Positions 29,298 through 37,671 of a stretch of 64,000 bases of DNA are shown piece after piece. The notes under the pieces were generated by a model. That model saw only the letters and a list, made by a program, of their open reading frames with translations, was not told where the DNA came from and ran no database searches. Within the stretch, counting starts at the first letter, position 1. Every line of letters begins with the position of its first letter. This DNA comes from Limnohabitans sp. Rim8 (GTDB taxonomy: Bacteria; Pseudomonadota; Gammaproteobacteria; Burkholderiales; Burkholderiaceae_C). A program made the position numbers and the translations under genes. The stretch is taken from positions 30,271 through 94,270 of the forward strand of contig CAMDFK010000011.1 of the NCBI GenBank assembly GCA_945897465.1, read 5' to 3'.

Positions 29298-30286
29298 CTC
29301 ACCCCCGCATGCCCCAACCTGGGCCGATGTGCGGGGTCAGCGCTCAGGCCCTGTCCAAAGGCTTGACCCGGCTGCTGTTGGTCGTGTTGGCGTGGGTCAC
29401 GTTGAGCCTGTCGCCCGCATGGGCCCAAGCACTTGTGCCTGTGCCACCCCTGACCGCTCGGGTCATGGACCAGACCGGCGCCTTGACCGCCGCCGATGTG
29501 GCGGCTTTGGAGCAGCAACTCCAAACCTTTGAACAGCAGCGCGGCACCCAGATCGTGGTGCTGGTGTTGCCCAGCACCGCGCCCGAGGACATCGTCGACT
29601 TCACGCAACGTTTGGGGGATGCCTGGAAGATCGGTCGGCGCAAGGTGGGCGATGGTCTTCTGCTGGTGGTGGCGCTCAATGACCGCCGATTGCGCATCGC
29701 GCCAGCCAAGTCACTCGAAGGCGCGGTGCCCGACTTGGCGGCCCAACGCATCATCGATCAAGTGATTGCGCCCGCATTTCGCCAGGGCGATGTGGCCCGG
29801 GGGCTGCGTGCAGGTCTCAGCCACTTGCAAGCCCGCATCGTGGGCGAGGCCTTGCCGCTGCCTGAACCCGGTGCACCCCGGCAGGCAGATGGGGTGGATT
29901 GGCTGGACCTGGCCGTGTTGTTCATCGTGGCCGTGCCCTTGGTGGCCACGGTGCTGCGGCGTCTGCTGGGCCAGCGCTTTGGCGCATTGGCCGCAGGGGG
30001 CGCGGCCGGTTTTCTGGCCTGGAACATGACGGGCTTGATTTGGCTGGGCGTGATCGCCGCCATGATCGGCTTGATGACGGCCTTGTTCATGCAGGCCCTG
30101 CCCAGCCCGGCGGTGCGGCGCAGCCAGCGTGGCACAGGCCGCAGCGACTTTCCAAGTTGGGGTGGTGGCCATGGTGGGCACGGCGGCTGGGGTGGATCGG
30201 GCGAATCTGGCGGTTTGGGCGGGGGCGGATTTTCATCGGGCGGCGGTGGTGATTTTGGGGGCGGTGGTGCCTCCGGGAGCTGGTGA
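29294..30286 (+). CDS. TPM domain protein with Gly-rich tail (YgcG-like)
   Basis: 330 residues: a hydrophobic N-terminal segment, a TPM domain with VMDQTGALTAADVAALEQQL, RGTQIVVLVLPSTAPEDI and RKVGDGLLLVVALNDRRLRI, then two hydrophobic helices and a C-terminal tail made almost entirely of Gly, Ser and His from about residue 285. This is the standard LemA partner architecture. The start is GTG 29294 overlapping the LemA stop; ATG 29309 is an alternative. Function unknown, perhaps a phosphatase-like or assembly factor role in the envelope. Confidence 0.9.
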   Translation: MTHPRMPQPGPMCGVSAQALSKGLTRLLLVVLAWVTLSLSPAWAQALVPVPPLTARVMDQTGALTAADVAALEQQLQTFEQQRGTQIVVLVLPSTAPEDIVDFTQRLGDAWKIGRRKVGDGLLLVVALNDRRLRIAPAKSLEGAVPDLAAQRIIDQVIAPAFRQGDVARGLRAGLSHLQARIVGEALPLPEPGAPRQADGVDWLDLAVLFIVAVPLVATVLRRLLGQRFGALAAGGAAGFLAWNMTGLIWLGVIAAMIGLMTALFMQALPSPAVRRSQRGTGRSDFPSWGGGHGGHGGWGGSGESGGLGGGGFSSGGGGDFGGGGASGSW

Positions 30287-30287
30287 C

Positions 30288-30830
30288 ATGCGTGAATCGC
30301 TTCTGAGCTTTTGGGTGCGTTGGTGGCGACACCGCTGGATGGACGAGCGGGCCGCCGTGCGGGCGGTGCCGCCGGCCCTGGCCGAGCAGCTGCAGGCCCG
30401 GGTGAAGGCCAGCGAAGCGCGACACAGCGGCGAAATCGTGCTGTGCGTCGAAGCCGCTTTGCCCAACAGCTACCTGTGGCGGGCGGGCCGCGAAACGCCT
30501 TTGCCCGTGGTGATACGTGAGCGCGCACTATCGTGGTTTGGCAAGCAACGCTTGTGGGACACCGAGCACAACAATGGCGTGCTCATCTATTTGCTGCTGG
30601 CCGAGCGCCGGGTTGAGATCGTGGCCGACCGGGGCATCAGCCGCCATGTGCCCGATGCACACTGGCAAGCGGTGGTGCTGCATTTGGGTGAGCACTTGCA
30701 AACCGGGGACTTCGACAGCGGTCTCACCCAGGCGCTGCAGGAAGTCTCGGCGCTGCTGGTGCAGCACTTCCCGCTGCAGCCCGATGAGGCGAATCCGAAT
30801 GAACTGTGCAACCGGGTGATTTGGGCCTGA
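30288..30830 (+). CDS. second TPM domain protein
   Basis: 180-residue TPM-family protein starting MRESLLSFWVRWWRHRWMDE, with a short amphipathic N-terminus and the TPM core SGEIVLCVEAALP, NNGVLIYLLLAERRVEIVADRG and HLQTGDFDSGLTQALQEV. It lacks the Gly-rich tail of its neighbour. It begins 2 bases after the YgcG-like gene and completes a lemA-TPM-TPM operon. The longer frame from 30129 overlaps the upstream gene and was rejected. Confidence 0.9.
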   Translation: MRESLLSFWVRWWRHRWMDERAAVRAVPPALAEQLQARVKASEARHSGEIVLCVEAALPNSYLWRAGRETPLPVVIRERALSWFGKQRLWDTEHNNGVLIYLLLAERRVEIVADRGISRHVPDAHWQAVVLHLGEHLQTGDFDSGLTQALQEVSALLVQHFPLQPDEANPNELCNRVIWA

Positions 30831-30895
30831 GCTCGGGGCCGAACCAGAACAAAGACCATCGACACCCTTCGGGGTGGCAAGACCAAAGACTCAAC

Positions 30896-31825
30896 ATGCA
30901 CAACCTCTGGACCGCTTGCGGCCACCAACACCTGACCCGCAACGCCCGCGGCTGGATGAGCGCCACGCCCGACTACTGGCGTTTGTGGCTGCAGCGCCCC
31001 GAGCTGGCGCTGGTGCCGGAATCGTGCCCCGCCGAAAAGCGTTTGCACCAGGCCCTGCTGGATGCGCCCGGGATGCAGGTTGCGCCCGCGCAAATGAAGG
31101 CCTTCAAGGACGGGGATGCGCGGGAAAACTACGAGCTTTTTCGGCGCTTTCGTGACGACGTGGAAGCCGCAGGTTCGCTGGAGTCGGCCTACATTGCCTG
31201 GATGCGCCATGGTCAGATCCAGCTGCCCCCGCTGTTCATCGACCTGGTGGTCCAAGCCATCGTGTGCAATGTGCTGGCCGATGTGCAGGACGCTTGGGTC
31301 TGGCGTGCGGCCGAGTTGCTGTTTCGCCGCCAGTGCATCACCATCGAAGGCGGCCGTGTGCTGTCGGGCGACAGCGAGACGCTGGACAGTCTGAAATCCA
31401 CAGGTGGCTTGGGTGAGATGGGCCGCATCTTGATGGAGGGTGGGGCCGCGCTCAAGGCGGTCGATGTGAAGGTGCTGCACCCGGACAATGCGGAGCGCTA
31501 CCTAGCGCAGCGCGAGGGCTTGGGGCGCTACGCCTTTTTGCTCGACATGACACACGAGCTGAAGAACGAATTGCCGCACGGCTTGATTTTGAGCATGGTC
31601 AACGCCCGCTCAGGCCTCAAGGCCTTGTCGGTGGTGCTGGCCCGCTGGGTTCAGCACTTTTTGGGTGTGGCCGTCAGCATCGAGCCTGTGCAACAGGTGG
31701 ACGACCCGGCCTGGCGCTGGCATGTGGGGCTGGATGTGACGGCGACCGCCCTGCTCAACGACCTGTACCAGGGCACCGAGCTGTCAACCCAGCGCCAACA
31801 GCAACTCATCAGCCTTTTAAATTGA
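30896..31825 (+). CDS. DUF6352 family protein
   Basis: 309-residue soluble protein with the family opening MHNLWTACGHQHLTRNARGW at 30896 and a PELALVPESCPAEKRLHQALL block. It matches my memory of DUF6352, widespread in betaproteobacteria and without a known function. No signal peptide or membrane helix is seen. It follows the TPM genes after 65 bases. The C-terminus overlaps, in another frame, the start of a small ORF at 31822. Confidence 0.75.
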   Translation: MHNLWTACGHQHLTRNARGWMSATPDYWRLWLQRPELALVPESCPAEKRLHQALLDAPGMQVAPAQMKAFKDGDARENYELFRRFRDDVEAAGSLESAYIAWMRHGQIQLPPLFIDLVVQAIVCNVLADVQDAWVWRAAELLFRRQCITIEGGRVLSGDSETLDSLKSTGGLGEMGRILMEGGAALKAVDVKVLHPDNAERYLAQREGLGRYAFLLDMTHELKNELPHGLILSMVNARSGLKALSVVLARWVQHFLGVAVSIEPVQQVDDPAWRWHVGLDVTATALLNDLYQGTELSTQRQQQLISLLN

Positions 31826-31965
31826 GTTTTGACAATCCGCAAGACATGCGTGCCGTCGTGCAGGGCAAGCCGGTTTATTTGGGCTTGGCCATGAATGAGC
31901 TAGGCTTGCTCAAGCTCAAACCTCAAAACCTGTTGCTCAATTTGCCACTGGCCAGCGAGGTTTAA
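31822..31965 (+). CDS. small ORF of unknown function (39-47 residues)
   Basis: A short frame begins either at TTG 31822, overlapping the DUF6352 stop as TTGA, or at ATG 31846. It encodes DMRAVVQGKPVYLGLAMN and then a Leu/Lys-rich tail ending PLASEV before TAA. Codon choice looks like coding sequence. I do not recognise it; it could be a real small protein or the remnant of a longer gene. It is followed by the convergent DUF1109 gene. Confidence 0.35.
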   Translation: MSFDNPQDMRAVVQGKPVYLGLAMNELGLLKLKPQNLLLNLPLASEV

Positions 31966-32007
31966 AAACGCTCGCTCAGCTGCCAGGAGTGGCGTAAAGC
32001 CGTGCGC

Positions 32008-32646
32008 TCACCAGCGCAGCCATCGCCCACCGAGCAGGGCGCCCAAACCGGTGGCCAAGGCCATGCCCCCCACGTACCAGACGGCGAAAAACGTCAGGCT
32101 GGTTTCGGGGCAATGCAGCGAATAAATACTGGCTGACAAGCTGCCCGCCAACATACCCGCTACGGCACCCGTGAGTACCGGGCGGGTGGGGGCCAGCTGG
32201 CGCAAGGCCCAAAACATGGCGCCCAATATCGGCAAAGCCAAGGCCGCGATGCTCACCGAGCAAACCTGCCAGGAGCCGCCCATCCAGTGTGCGGTGCGTG
32301 TACCTGCATCGGTTTGCAGCAGCTGCACCAGACCCAAGCTGAACATGGCCATCAGCGCCAGGCCCATGCCCCACAGGGTGTGACCCGCCCCCATGCCGGG
32401 CCGGGCCAGGCGAAACAAACCATACAAACTGAAGCCCATCAGGGCCGCCAACCACAGCATCTTGGTGGCAAAGGCGGGGTGCGTTGCCATTTCGTCCATG
32501 CGTGGGTTCAGGCCGAACAAAGCGAGCAGCAGCACGCCACAGACCGCCGCACCGAGCACCAGTTTCTGCAGCAATTGCTGGCGCACGGGAGGTTGTGGCT
32601 GCAGCGTATCGCTGGCCAGCAAGGCAATCAGGTCGTTCGTTTTCAT
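32008..32646 (-). CDS. DUF1109/NrsF-like membrane protein, candidate anti-sigma factor
   Basis: 212-residue membrane protein starting MKTNDLIALLASDTLQPQPP, with about six hydrophobic helices. The family (DUF1109) includes Caulobacter NrsF, which holds the ECF sigma SigF inactive at the membrane until a stress signal arrives. Two Cys residues, in SWQVCSV and LHCPETS, could be redox-sensing, as reported for NrsF, but this is inference. Its start overlaps the sigma-factor stop (ATGA), so the two are made together, as expected for a sigma/anti-sigma pair. Confidence 0.85.
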   Translation of the reverse strand: MKTNDLIALLASDTLQPQPPVRQQLLQKLVLGAAVCGVLLLALFGLNPRMDEMATHPAFATKMLWLAALMGFSLYGLFRLARPGMGAGHTLWGMGLALMAMFSLGLVQLLQTDAGTRTAHWMGGSWQVCSVSIAALALPILGAMFWALRQLAPTRPVLTGAVAGMLAGSLSASIYSLHCPETSLTFFAVWYVGGMALATGLGALLGGRWLRW

Positions 32647-33203
32647 GACTTCGCTCCCCATTTGGCCATCAAGGTTTTCAGGCCCCTGTGGATGTTGACT
32701 TTGACCGAGGCTTCGCTTTGCCCGGTCCGCTCGGCGGTCTCGGTGATCGACAAACCCATCAGCCGCGTGTGCTCGATGGCTTCACGTTGGCGCACAGGCA
32801 AATCGGCCAACATCACATCCAAGTCCTTGTGTGCATCGCTGGCGGCTTCATCGCTGTCCACCGCCAGGATTTCAGACCAGTCGTCGATGTCGTCGTGCAG
32901 GCCCTCACGGCGGCCGTGGGCGCGCAAATGGTCCACCCATTTGTAACGCGCAATCGCATACATCCAGGCCGTCAGGGGCTGGTCGCTTTGGTAGGTGTGG
33001 CGCTTTTGATGGATCGCCATCAGGGTTTCTTGCACAAGGTCCTCGACATCGCTGAGTTGGGATTGCATCCGTTTTTGCAAAAAGCGCCGCACATGGCCAC
33101 TCATCAGGCTCAAGGCCCGTTGGTAACTGGCGTGATCGCCTTGCAGGGATTGCATCCATGCGGCGTGCAGTTCGGCTTCATGGGTTTGCAGGCTTTCGCT
33201 CAC
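32643..33203 (-). CDS. ECF RNA polymerase sigma factor
   Basis: About 186 residues with sigma region 2 (DVEDLVQETLMAIHQKRHTY, then LTAWMYAIARYKWVDHLR) and region 4 (LPVRQREAIEHTRLMGLSITETAERTGQ, a helix-turn-helix), and no region 3, which is the ECF layout. The likely start is GTG 33203, giving VSESLQTHEAELHAAW; an unbroken frame to TTG 33287 exists but adds an atypical tail. It is translationally coupled to the DUF1109 gene, so activity is presumably released by an envelope or oxidative cue. No second regulator is nearby. Confidence 0.9.
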   Translation of the reverse strand: MSESLQTHEAELHAAWMQSLQGDHASYQRALSLMSGHVRRFLQKRMQSQLSDVEDLVQETLMAIHQKRHTYQSDQPLTAWMYAIARYKWVDHLRAHGRREGLHDDIDDWSEILAVDSDEAASDAHKDLDVMLADLPVRQREAIEHTRLMGLSITETAERTGQSEASVKVNIHRGLKTLMAKWGAKS

Positions 33204-33427
33204 AACGTCAGTTCGTTTTGGTGGGTGGAAAAGTGACAAGCTTGCCGGAAAATAAAAAATTTTTGAGTACTGTAACCATTTGGACAAGGGCCTCGAATGA
33301 CAAAAGGACGACCGTTGATGCGGTTACTTGAGCATTGCCCAAGGTCGTCAATAGGACGAATGCCCTACAGTTTGTCTCATGAATCACAGTGGGCCAATGG
33401 CCAAAGCTTTTTTTGAATAAAACACTT

Positions 33428-34663
33428 ATGCAGTTCAAATATCTTGCTCCGGGTGTGTCGGTGGTCAACTTGACACGGCGTCAATCGCTCGCTTTCTGGA
33501 CGCTCGCCGCAGTGCCCGCTTGGGCGCAAGCGCAAAAGGCCGATTGGGCTGCCACCGAGCGTGCCGCCCGTGGCCAGACGGTGTACTTCAATGCCTGGGC
33601 CGGCAGCGAACGCATCAACGCTTATCTGCAATGGGCGGCAGGCGAGTTGCAGCGCGACTTTGGCGTGAAGCTGCAGCACGTCAAGATCAGCGATGCGGCC
33701 GATGTGGTCAAACGCATTCGCGCCGAAAAGCAAGCTGGCCGCAAAGACACCGAGGGCACGGTAGACCTGGTCTGGATCAACGGCGAGAACTTTGCTGCCA
33801 TGAAGCAGGGTGGTTTGTTGTCTGCGCCCTTCGCAACAGCATTGCCCAATTTCCAGTGGGTGGACACGGTGGGCAAGCCCACCACGCTGGTCGATTTTTC
33901 GGTGCCCACCGATGGTCTCGAATCGCCCTGGGGCATGGCGCAGCTGACGTTTTTTGCGGATGCCAAGCGTCTGGCCAAACCACCACAAAACATGGCCGAG
34001 TTGCTGGCCCTGGCCCGCAGCCAGCCCGGGCGTATCACCTACCCGCGCCCGCCGGAATTTCACGGCACCACCTTCGTCAAGCAGGCCTTGATCGAACACG
34101 CGCTCGACGTGAAAGCGCTGGCCCAGCCCGTCACGCCTGCAGCTTTGGCGGCGCAAGCTGCGCCGCTGTGGCGCTTTTTGGATGCGCTGCACCCGCACTT
34201 GTGGCGCGGTGGCAAACAGTTCCCGCAAAACTCGGCCGCCGTGCGCCAGATGATGGCCGATGGTGAGTTGGTGATGGCTTTGACGTTCAACCCCAATGAA
34301 GCGGCCAACGAGATCGCTGCCAAACGCCTGCCCGCCACAGTGCAGAGCTGGCAGTTCGCCAAGGGCACGATTGGCAACACCCACTTTGTGGCCATTCCAT
34401 ACAACGCGCCCAGCAAAGCGGGTGCGCAGGTGGTCGCCAACTTTTTGCTGTCACCCGCTGCGCAAGCACGCAAGGCCGACATCGATGTGTGGGGCGACCC
34501 GACGGTGCTGGGTGTGGCGCGCTTGCCTGCGGCTGAGCGTGCGCGTTTTCAATCCGCCTCACGACCCGGGCAAGTGGCTGTGACGGCCCCCGCGCTGCCC
34601 GAGCCGCATGCGTCTTGGGTCGATGCACTCGAAAAAGAGTGGACCCGCCGTTACGGCGTGTGA
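33428..34663 (+). CDS. ABC transporter substrate-binding protein, YnjB-like
   Basis: 411-residue periplasmic binding protein. A basic leader ending TRRQS and the segment LAFWTLAAVPAWAQAQ suggest export. The body resembles E. coli YnjB, itself related to thiamine- and iron-type receptors: YFNAWAGSERINAYLQW, DLVWINGENFAAMKQGGL and PYNAPSKAGAQVVANFLLSP. The ligand is unknown. It is followed by the YnjC-like permease with a GTGA overlap, making the first gene of a ynjBCDF-type operon. ATG 33428 was chosen for its leader; a GTG/TTG start a little downstream is possible. Confidence 0.9.
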   Translation: MQFKYLAPGVSVVNLTRRQSLAFWTLAAVPAWAQAQKADWAATERAARGQTVYFNAWAGSERINAYLQWAAGELQRDFGVKLQHVKISDAADVVKRIRAEKQAGRKDTEGTVDLVWINGENFAAMKQGGLLSAPFATALPNFQWVDTVGKPTTLVDFSVPTDGLESPWGMAQLTFFADAKRLAKPPQNMAELLALARSQPGRITYPRPPEFHGTTFVKQALIEHALDVKALAQPVTPAALAAQAAPLWRFLDALHPHLWRGGKQFPQNSAAVRQMMADGELVMALTFNPNEAANEIAAKRLPATVQSWQFAKGTIGNTHFVAIPYNAPSKAGAQVVANFLLSPAAQARKADIDVWGDPTVLGVARLPAAERARFQSASRPGQVAVTAPALPEPHASWVDALEKEWTRRYGV

Positions 34664-36291
34664 GCTTCTTGCCCGCCTTTTTGCTGGCCTTGATCGCTGC
34701 CGTGCCCATGGGCTGGGCGCTGTGGGCGGCCGCTTCGCAAGCGCTGGATGTCAGCGCTTGGCAGGCCTTGTGGGCCGATCCGCAAATGCTGCGTGCTTGG
34801 GGCATGACGCTGTGGACCGGGCTGGCTTCGACAGCTCTTTTGTGGTGGACCGTGGCGCGTTTGTTGGCCCATGGTTTCATTCGGCAGCAATTGGCCCGCT
34901 GGCTAACCCATGTGCCCGCCTTGCTGGCCACGCCGCACGCGGCCATGGCCATTGGTTTGGTGCTGTGGCTTGCACCCAGCGGCTGGGCTTTGCGCCTGGT
35001 GTCGCCAGGCCTGTCGGGTTTTGATGCGCCACCGCCTTGGTTGACCACACAAGACCCGTGGGGCTTGGGCTTGATTTTGGCGCTGTGGCTCAAAGAAGTG
35101 CCATTTTTGCTCTGGGTGGCGGCCACGCAACTGCAACGCGAAGACCTGCGCCGACGATGGCAAGCTGAATTTGCATTGGCCCAAACCTTGGGCCACACGC
35201 CCACACAAGCTTTTGCCCAAGTGGTCTGGCCGCAGCTGGGACCGCGCTTGCGCTGGCCGCTGCTGGCGGTGTTGGCCTATGGCCTCACGGTGGTGGACAT
35301 GGCGCTCATCATTGGCCCTGCGACGCCACCTACTTTGGCCGTGCTGGCCTGGCAATGGCTGGGTGATGCCGATGCGGCCATGCAGGCGCAAGGCGCGGCA
35401 GCGGCGGGTTGTCTCACGGTCAGTGTGGCGATGTTGGCGGGGGTGACCGTCATGGTGCTGCGCGCATGGGCGCGTCTGCGCAGATCCGCGAGCAGTCCCC
35501 TGTTGTTGCAGGGTGATTCGCCCTGGGTGGGTTGGGCCATCGGTGGGGCATATCTGGCTGTTTGGTGGGCCTTGGCGGTGGGCAGTGTGTCGGGCGTCTG
35601 GCCTTTTCCGCAGCTTTGGCCATCACTGTGGACGGGTGATGCCTGGGCGCAGGTGATCGCCAGTGCCCCCACGGTGTGGACCACCTTGGGTTTGGCGGCG
35701 GCCTCTGCCAGTGTGTGTCTGATTTGGTCGGTGGCTTGGCTGGAGCTGACACCGCGCCGCTGGCAACAGGCTTTGCGGCCCTGGTGGTTGCTGCCGTTGG
35801 TGTTGCCCTCGGTGCTGTGGGTGGTAGGCCTCTACAGCGTGGCGTTGCAGTGGCGGCTGGAGGGGCAGTGGCTGGGCCTGCTTTTGGCGCATGCGGTCAT
35901 GGTGCTGCCATATGTGCTGCTGGCCTTGGAGCCCGCCTATTTGGCGGTCGATCCGCGCCAATCGGCGGTGGTGGCCAGCTTGGGTCAGGGCCGATGGACT
36001 GACTTGCTGCGCATCAAATGGCCGCTGCTCAAACGCGCCATCGCCTCGGCCTGGGCGGTGGGTTTTGCGGTCAGTGTGGCGCAGTATTTGCCCACCTTGT
36101 ATGTGGGGGCGGGGCGCTTTGCCACGGTGACCACCGAGGCCGTGACACTGGCGTCTGGCGCGCAGCGCTCGCTCATGAGCGCTTATGCCGCCTTGCAGAT
36201 GCTCTTGCCCGTGTTGGCCTTTGCTTTGGCCGCTTACTTGGGCAGGCCACGCCAATTTGAGAAGATCGGGCCGATGAAAGACAACACATGA
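34660..36291 (+). CDS. ABC transporter permease, YnjC-like, two fused TM domains
   Basis: 543-residue permease with two successive membrane domains of about six helices each, each carrying a binding-protein-dependent transport loop (EAA loop): one at FALAQTLGHTPTQAF and one at VVASLGQGRWTDLL. This duplicated layout is that of the YnjC, ThiP and FbpB group. The start GTG 34660 overlaps the previous stop; the longer frame adds nonconserved residues. It pairs with the ATPase downstream (ATGA overlap at 36288). Confidence 0.92.
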   Translation: MSFLPAFLLALIAAVPMGWALWAAASQALDVSAWQALWADPQMLRAWGMTLWTGLASTALLWWTVARLLAHGFIRQQLARWLTHVPALLATPHAAMAIGLVLWLAPSGWALRLVSPGLSGFDAPPPWLTTQDPWGLGLILALWLKEVPFLLWVAATQLQREDLRRRWQAEFALAQTLGHTPTQAFAQVVWPQLGPRLRWPLLAVLAYGLTVVDMALIIGPATPPTLAVLAWQWLGDADAAMQAQGAAAAGCLTVSVAMLAGVTVMVLRAWARLRRSASSPLLLQGDSPWVGWAIGGAYLAVWWALAVGSVSGVWPFPQLWPSLWTGDAWAQVIASAPTVWTTLGLAAASASVCLIWSVAWLELTPRRWQQALRPWWLLPLVLPSVLWVVGLYSVALQWRLEGQWLGLLLAHAVMVLPYVLLALEPAYLAVDPRQSAVVASLGQGRWTDLLRIKWPLLKRAIASAWAVGFAVSVAQYLPTLYVGAGRFATVTTEAVTLASGAQRSLMSAYAALQMLLPVLAFALAAYLGRPRQFEKIGPMKDNT

Positions 36292-36965
36292 ACGCGGGAC
36301 TCCAGATCGACATCGAACGCCTGGGCACGGTGGCGCAGACCTTGGTGCAAGACCTGCATCTGCATGCGCCCGCAGGCGAGATCCTCACGCTCATGGGGCC
36401 AAGTGGTTGCGGCAAAAGCTCGGTGCTGGCCGCCACTGCGGGCACGCTGGCCAGCGTGTCCGAAGGTTTGCAGCCTTTGCAGTTTGAAGGCCGCGTGCAG
36501 CTGAACGGCCATGATCTCACCGCCTTGCCCACGCACCTGCGCGGTGTTGGCTTGGTGTTTCAGGATGCTTTGCTGTTTGCCCACATGACGGTGGCCGAAA
36601 ACCTGCTGTTTGCCGTGCCCCGCGCCTTGCCGCTTGCACAGCGCCAGGCGCGTGTGCAGCAAGCGTTGCAAGAGGCGGAGTTGTCGGGCTTGGGTGAGCG
36701 TGATCCTTCTACCTTGTCTGGCGGGCAACGCGCCCGCGTCGCGCTCATGCGGGCGCTGCTGGCCGAGCCGCAAGCGCTGCTACTGGACGAGCCGTTTTCT
36801 AAACTCGATGCCGCCTTGCGCGCCCAGCTGCGTCCGTGGGTGTTTGCGCATGTGCGCGAGCGGCGCATCCCGGTGGTGCTGGTCACCCACGACGAACAAG
36901 ACGTGGCCGACCCGCAGCGCGTGGTGCACTTGCGTGCCACCGAAGAAAGCCCAAGCCATGTTTGA
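36288..36965 (+). CDS. ABC transporter ATP-binding protein, YnjD-like
   Basis: 225-residue ATPase with Walker A GPSGCGKSS, Q-loop VGLVFQDALLF, signature LSGGQRARVALMRALL, Walker B LLLDEPF and the H-loop in VLVTHDEQD. It energises the YnjC-like permease. It lacks the C-terminal regulatory domain of larger family members. The stop overlaps the CDP-alcohol transferase start by 8 bases. Confidence 0.94.
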   Translation: MNAGLQIDIERLGTVAQTLVQDLHLHAPAGEILTLMGPSGCGKSSVLAATAGTLASVSEGLQPLQFEGRVQLNGHDLTALPTHLRGVGLVFQDALLFAHMTVAENLLFAVPRALPLAQRQARVQQALQEAELSGLGERDPSTLSGGQRARVALMRALLAEPQALLLDEPFSKLDAALRAQLRPWVFAHVRERRIPVVLVTHDEQDVADPQRVVHLRATEESPSHV

Positions 36966-37578
36966 CCGCCACGCCCAAACCCTTTTGCGCCCCGCGCTGA
37001 ACGCTGCCGCACGCGGCTTGGTGCGCGTTGGCATCAGCGCCGACGCGCTGACCTGGCTGGGCTTTGCCATCGGCATGGCCGCCGCCGTGGCCATTGCGCT
37101 GCAAGCGTGGTGGTGGGGCTTGGCGCTGCTGCTGGCCTCGCGCTTGCTCGACGGCCTGGACGGCAGCGTGGCCCGCCTGACCCAGCCCACCGACGCGGGC
37201 GGCTTTTTGGACATCGCACTGGACTTCGTGTTTTATGCCGCCATTCCCTTGGCCTTTGCCGTGGCCGACCCCACGAACAACGCCCTGCCCGCGGCCGTGC
37301 TCTTGGCCAGCTTCATCGGCACCGGCAGCAGCTTCTTGGCCTTCGCCGCACTCGCCGAAAAACGCGGCCTGACGGACACCGCCTTGCCGGGCAAAAGCTT
37401 TTACTTTTTAGGCGGTTTGACCGAAGCCACCGAAACCATCAGCGTGTTTGCCGCCATGTGCGTGTGGCCTGAACACTTTGCGGTGTTGGCTTATGTGTTT
37501 GCGGGTTTGTGTGTTGTTTCTACGGGGATGCGGGTGGTGTGGGGCTATAGGCGGCTTCAAGCTAGAACCCGTTCCTGA
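36958..37578 (+). CDS. CDP-alcohol phosphatidyltransferase family protein, YnjF-like
   Basis: 206-residue membrane enzyme with the CDP-alcohol phosphotransferase motif DGLDGSVAR-x8-G-x3-D-x3-D (Asp residues bind the metal and activate the alcohol), set between hydrophobic helices. It transfers a phosphatidyl group from a CDP-linked donor to an alcohol, but the acceptor is not known for YnjF. Start 36958 overlaps the ATPase stop by 8 bases. The ynjB-C-D-F arrangement matches E. coli, minus ynjE, so a lipid or envelope precursor import/usage link is possible. Confidence 0.9.
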   Translation: MFDRHAQTLLRPALNAAARGLVRVGISADALTWLGFAIGMAAAVAIALQAWWWGLALLLASRLLDGLDGSVARLTQPTDAGGFLDIALDFVFYAAIPLAFAVADPTNNALPAAVLLASFIGTGSSFLAFAALAEKRGLTDTALPGKSFYFLGGLTEATETISVFAAMCVWPEHFAVLAYVFAGLCVVSTGMRVVWGYRRLQARTRS

Positions 37579-37671
37579 CGCAGGCTGTAACCTTTCAACT
37601 TGTGGCGGCGAATCATCAATCAGCAGCTGTTCACTTTTTAAATCATAGGGTCATCCCGGAGCTTTCATCTC

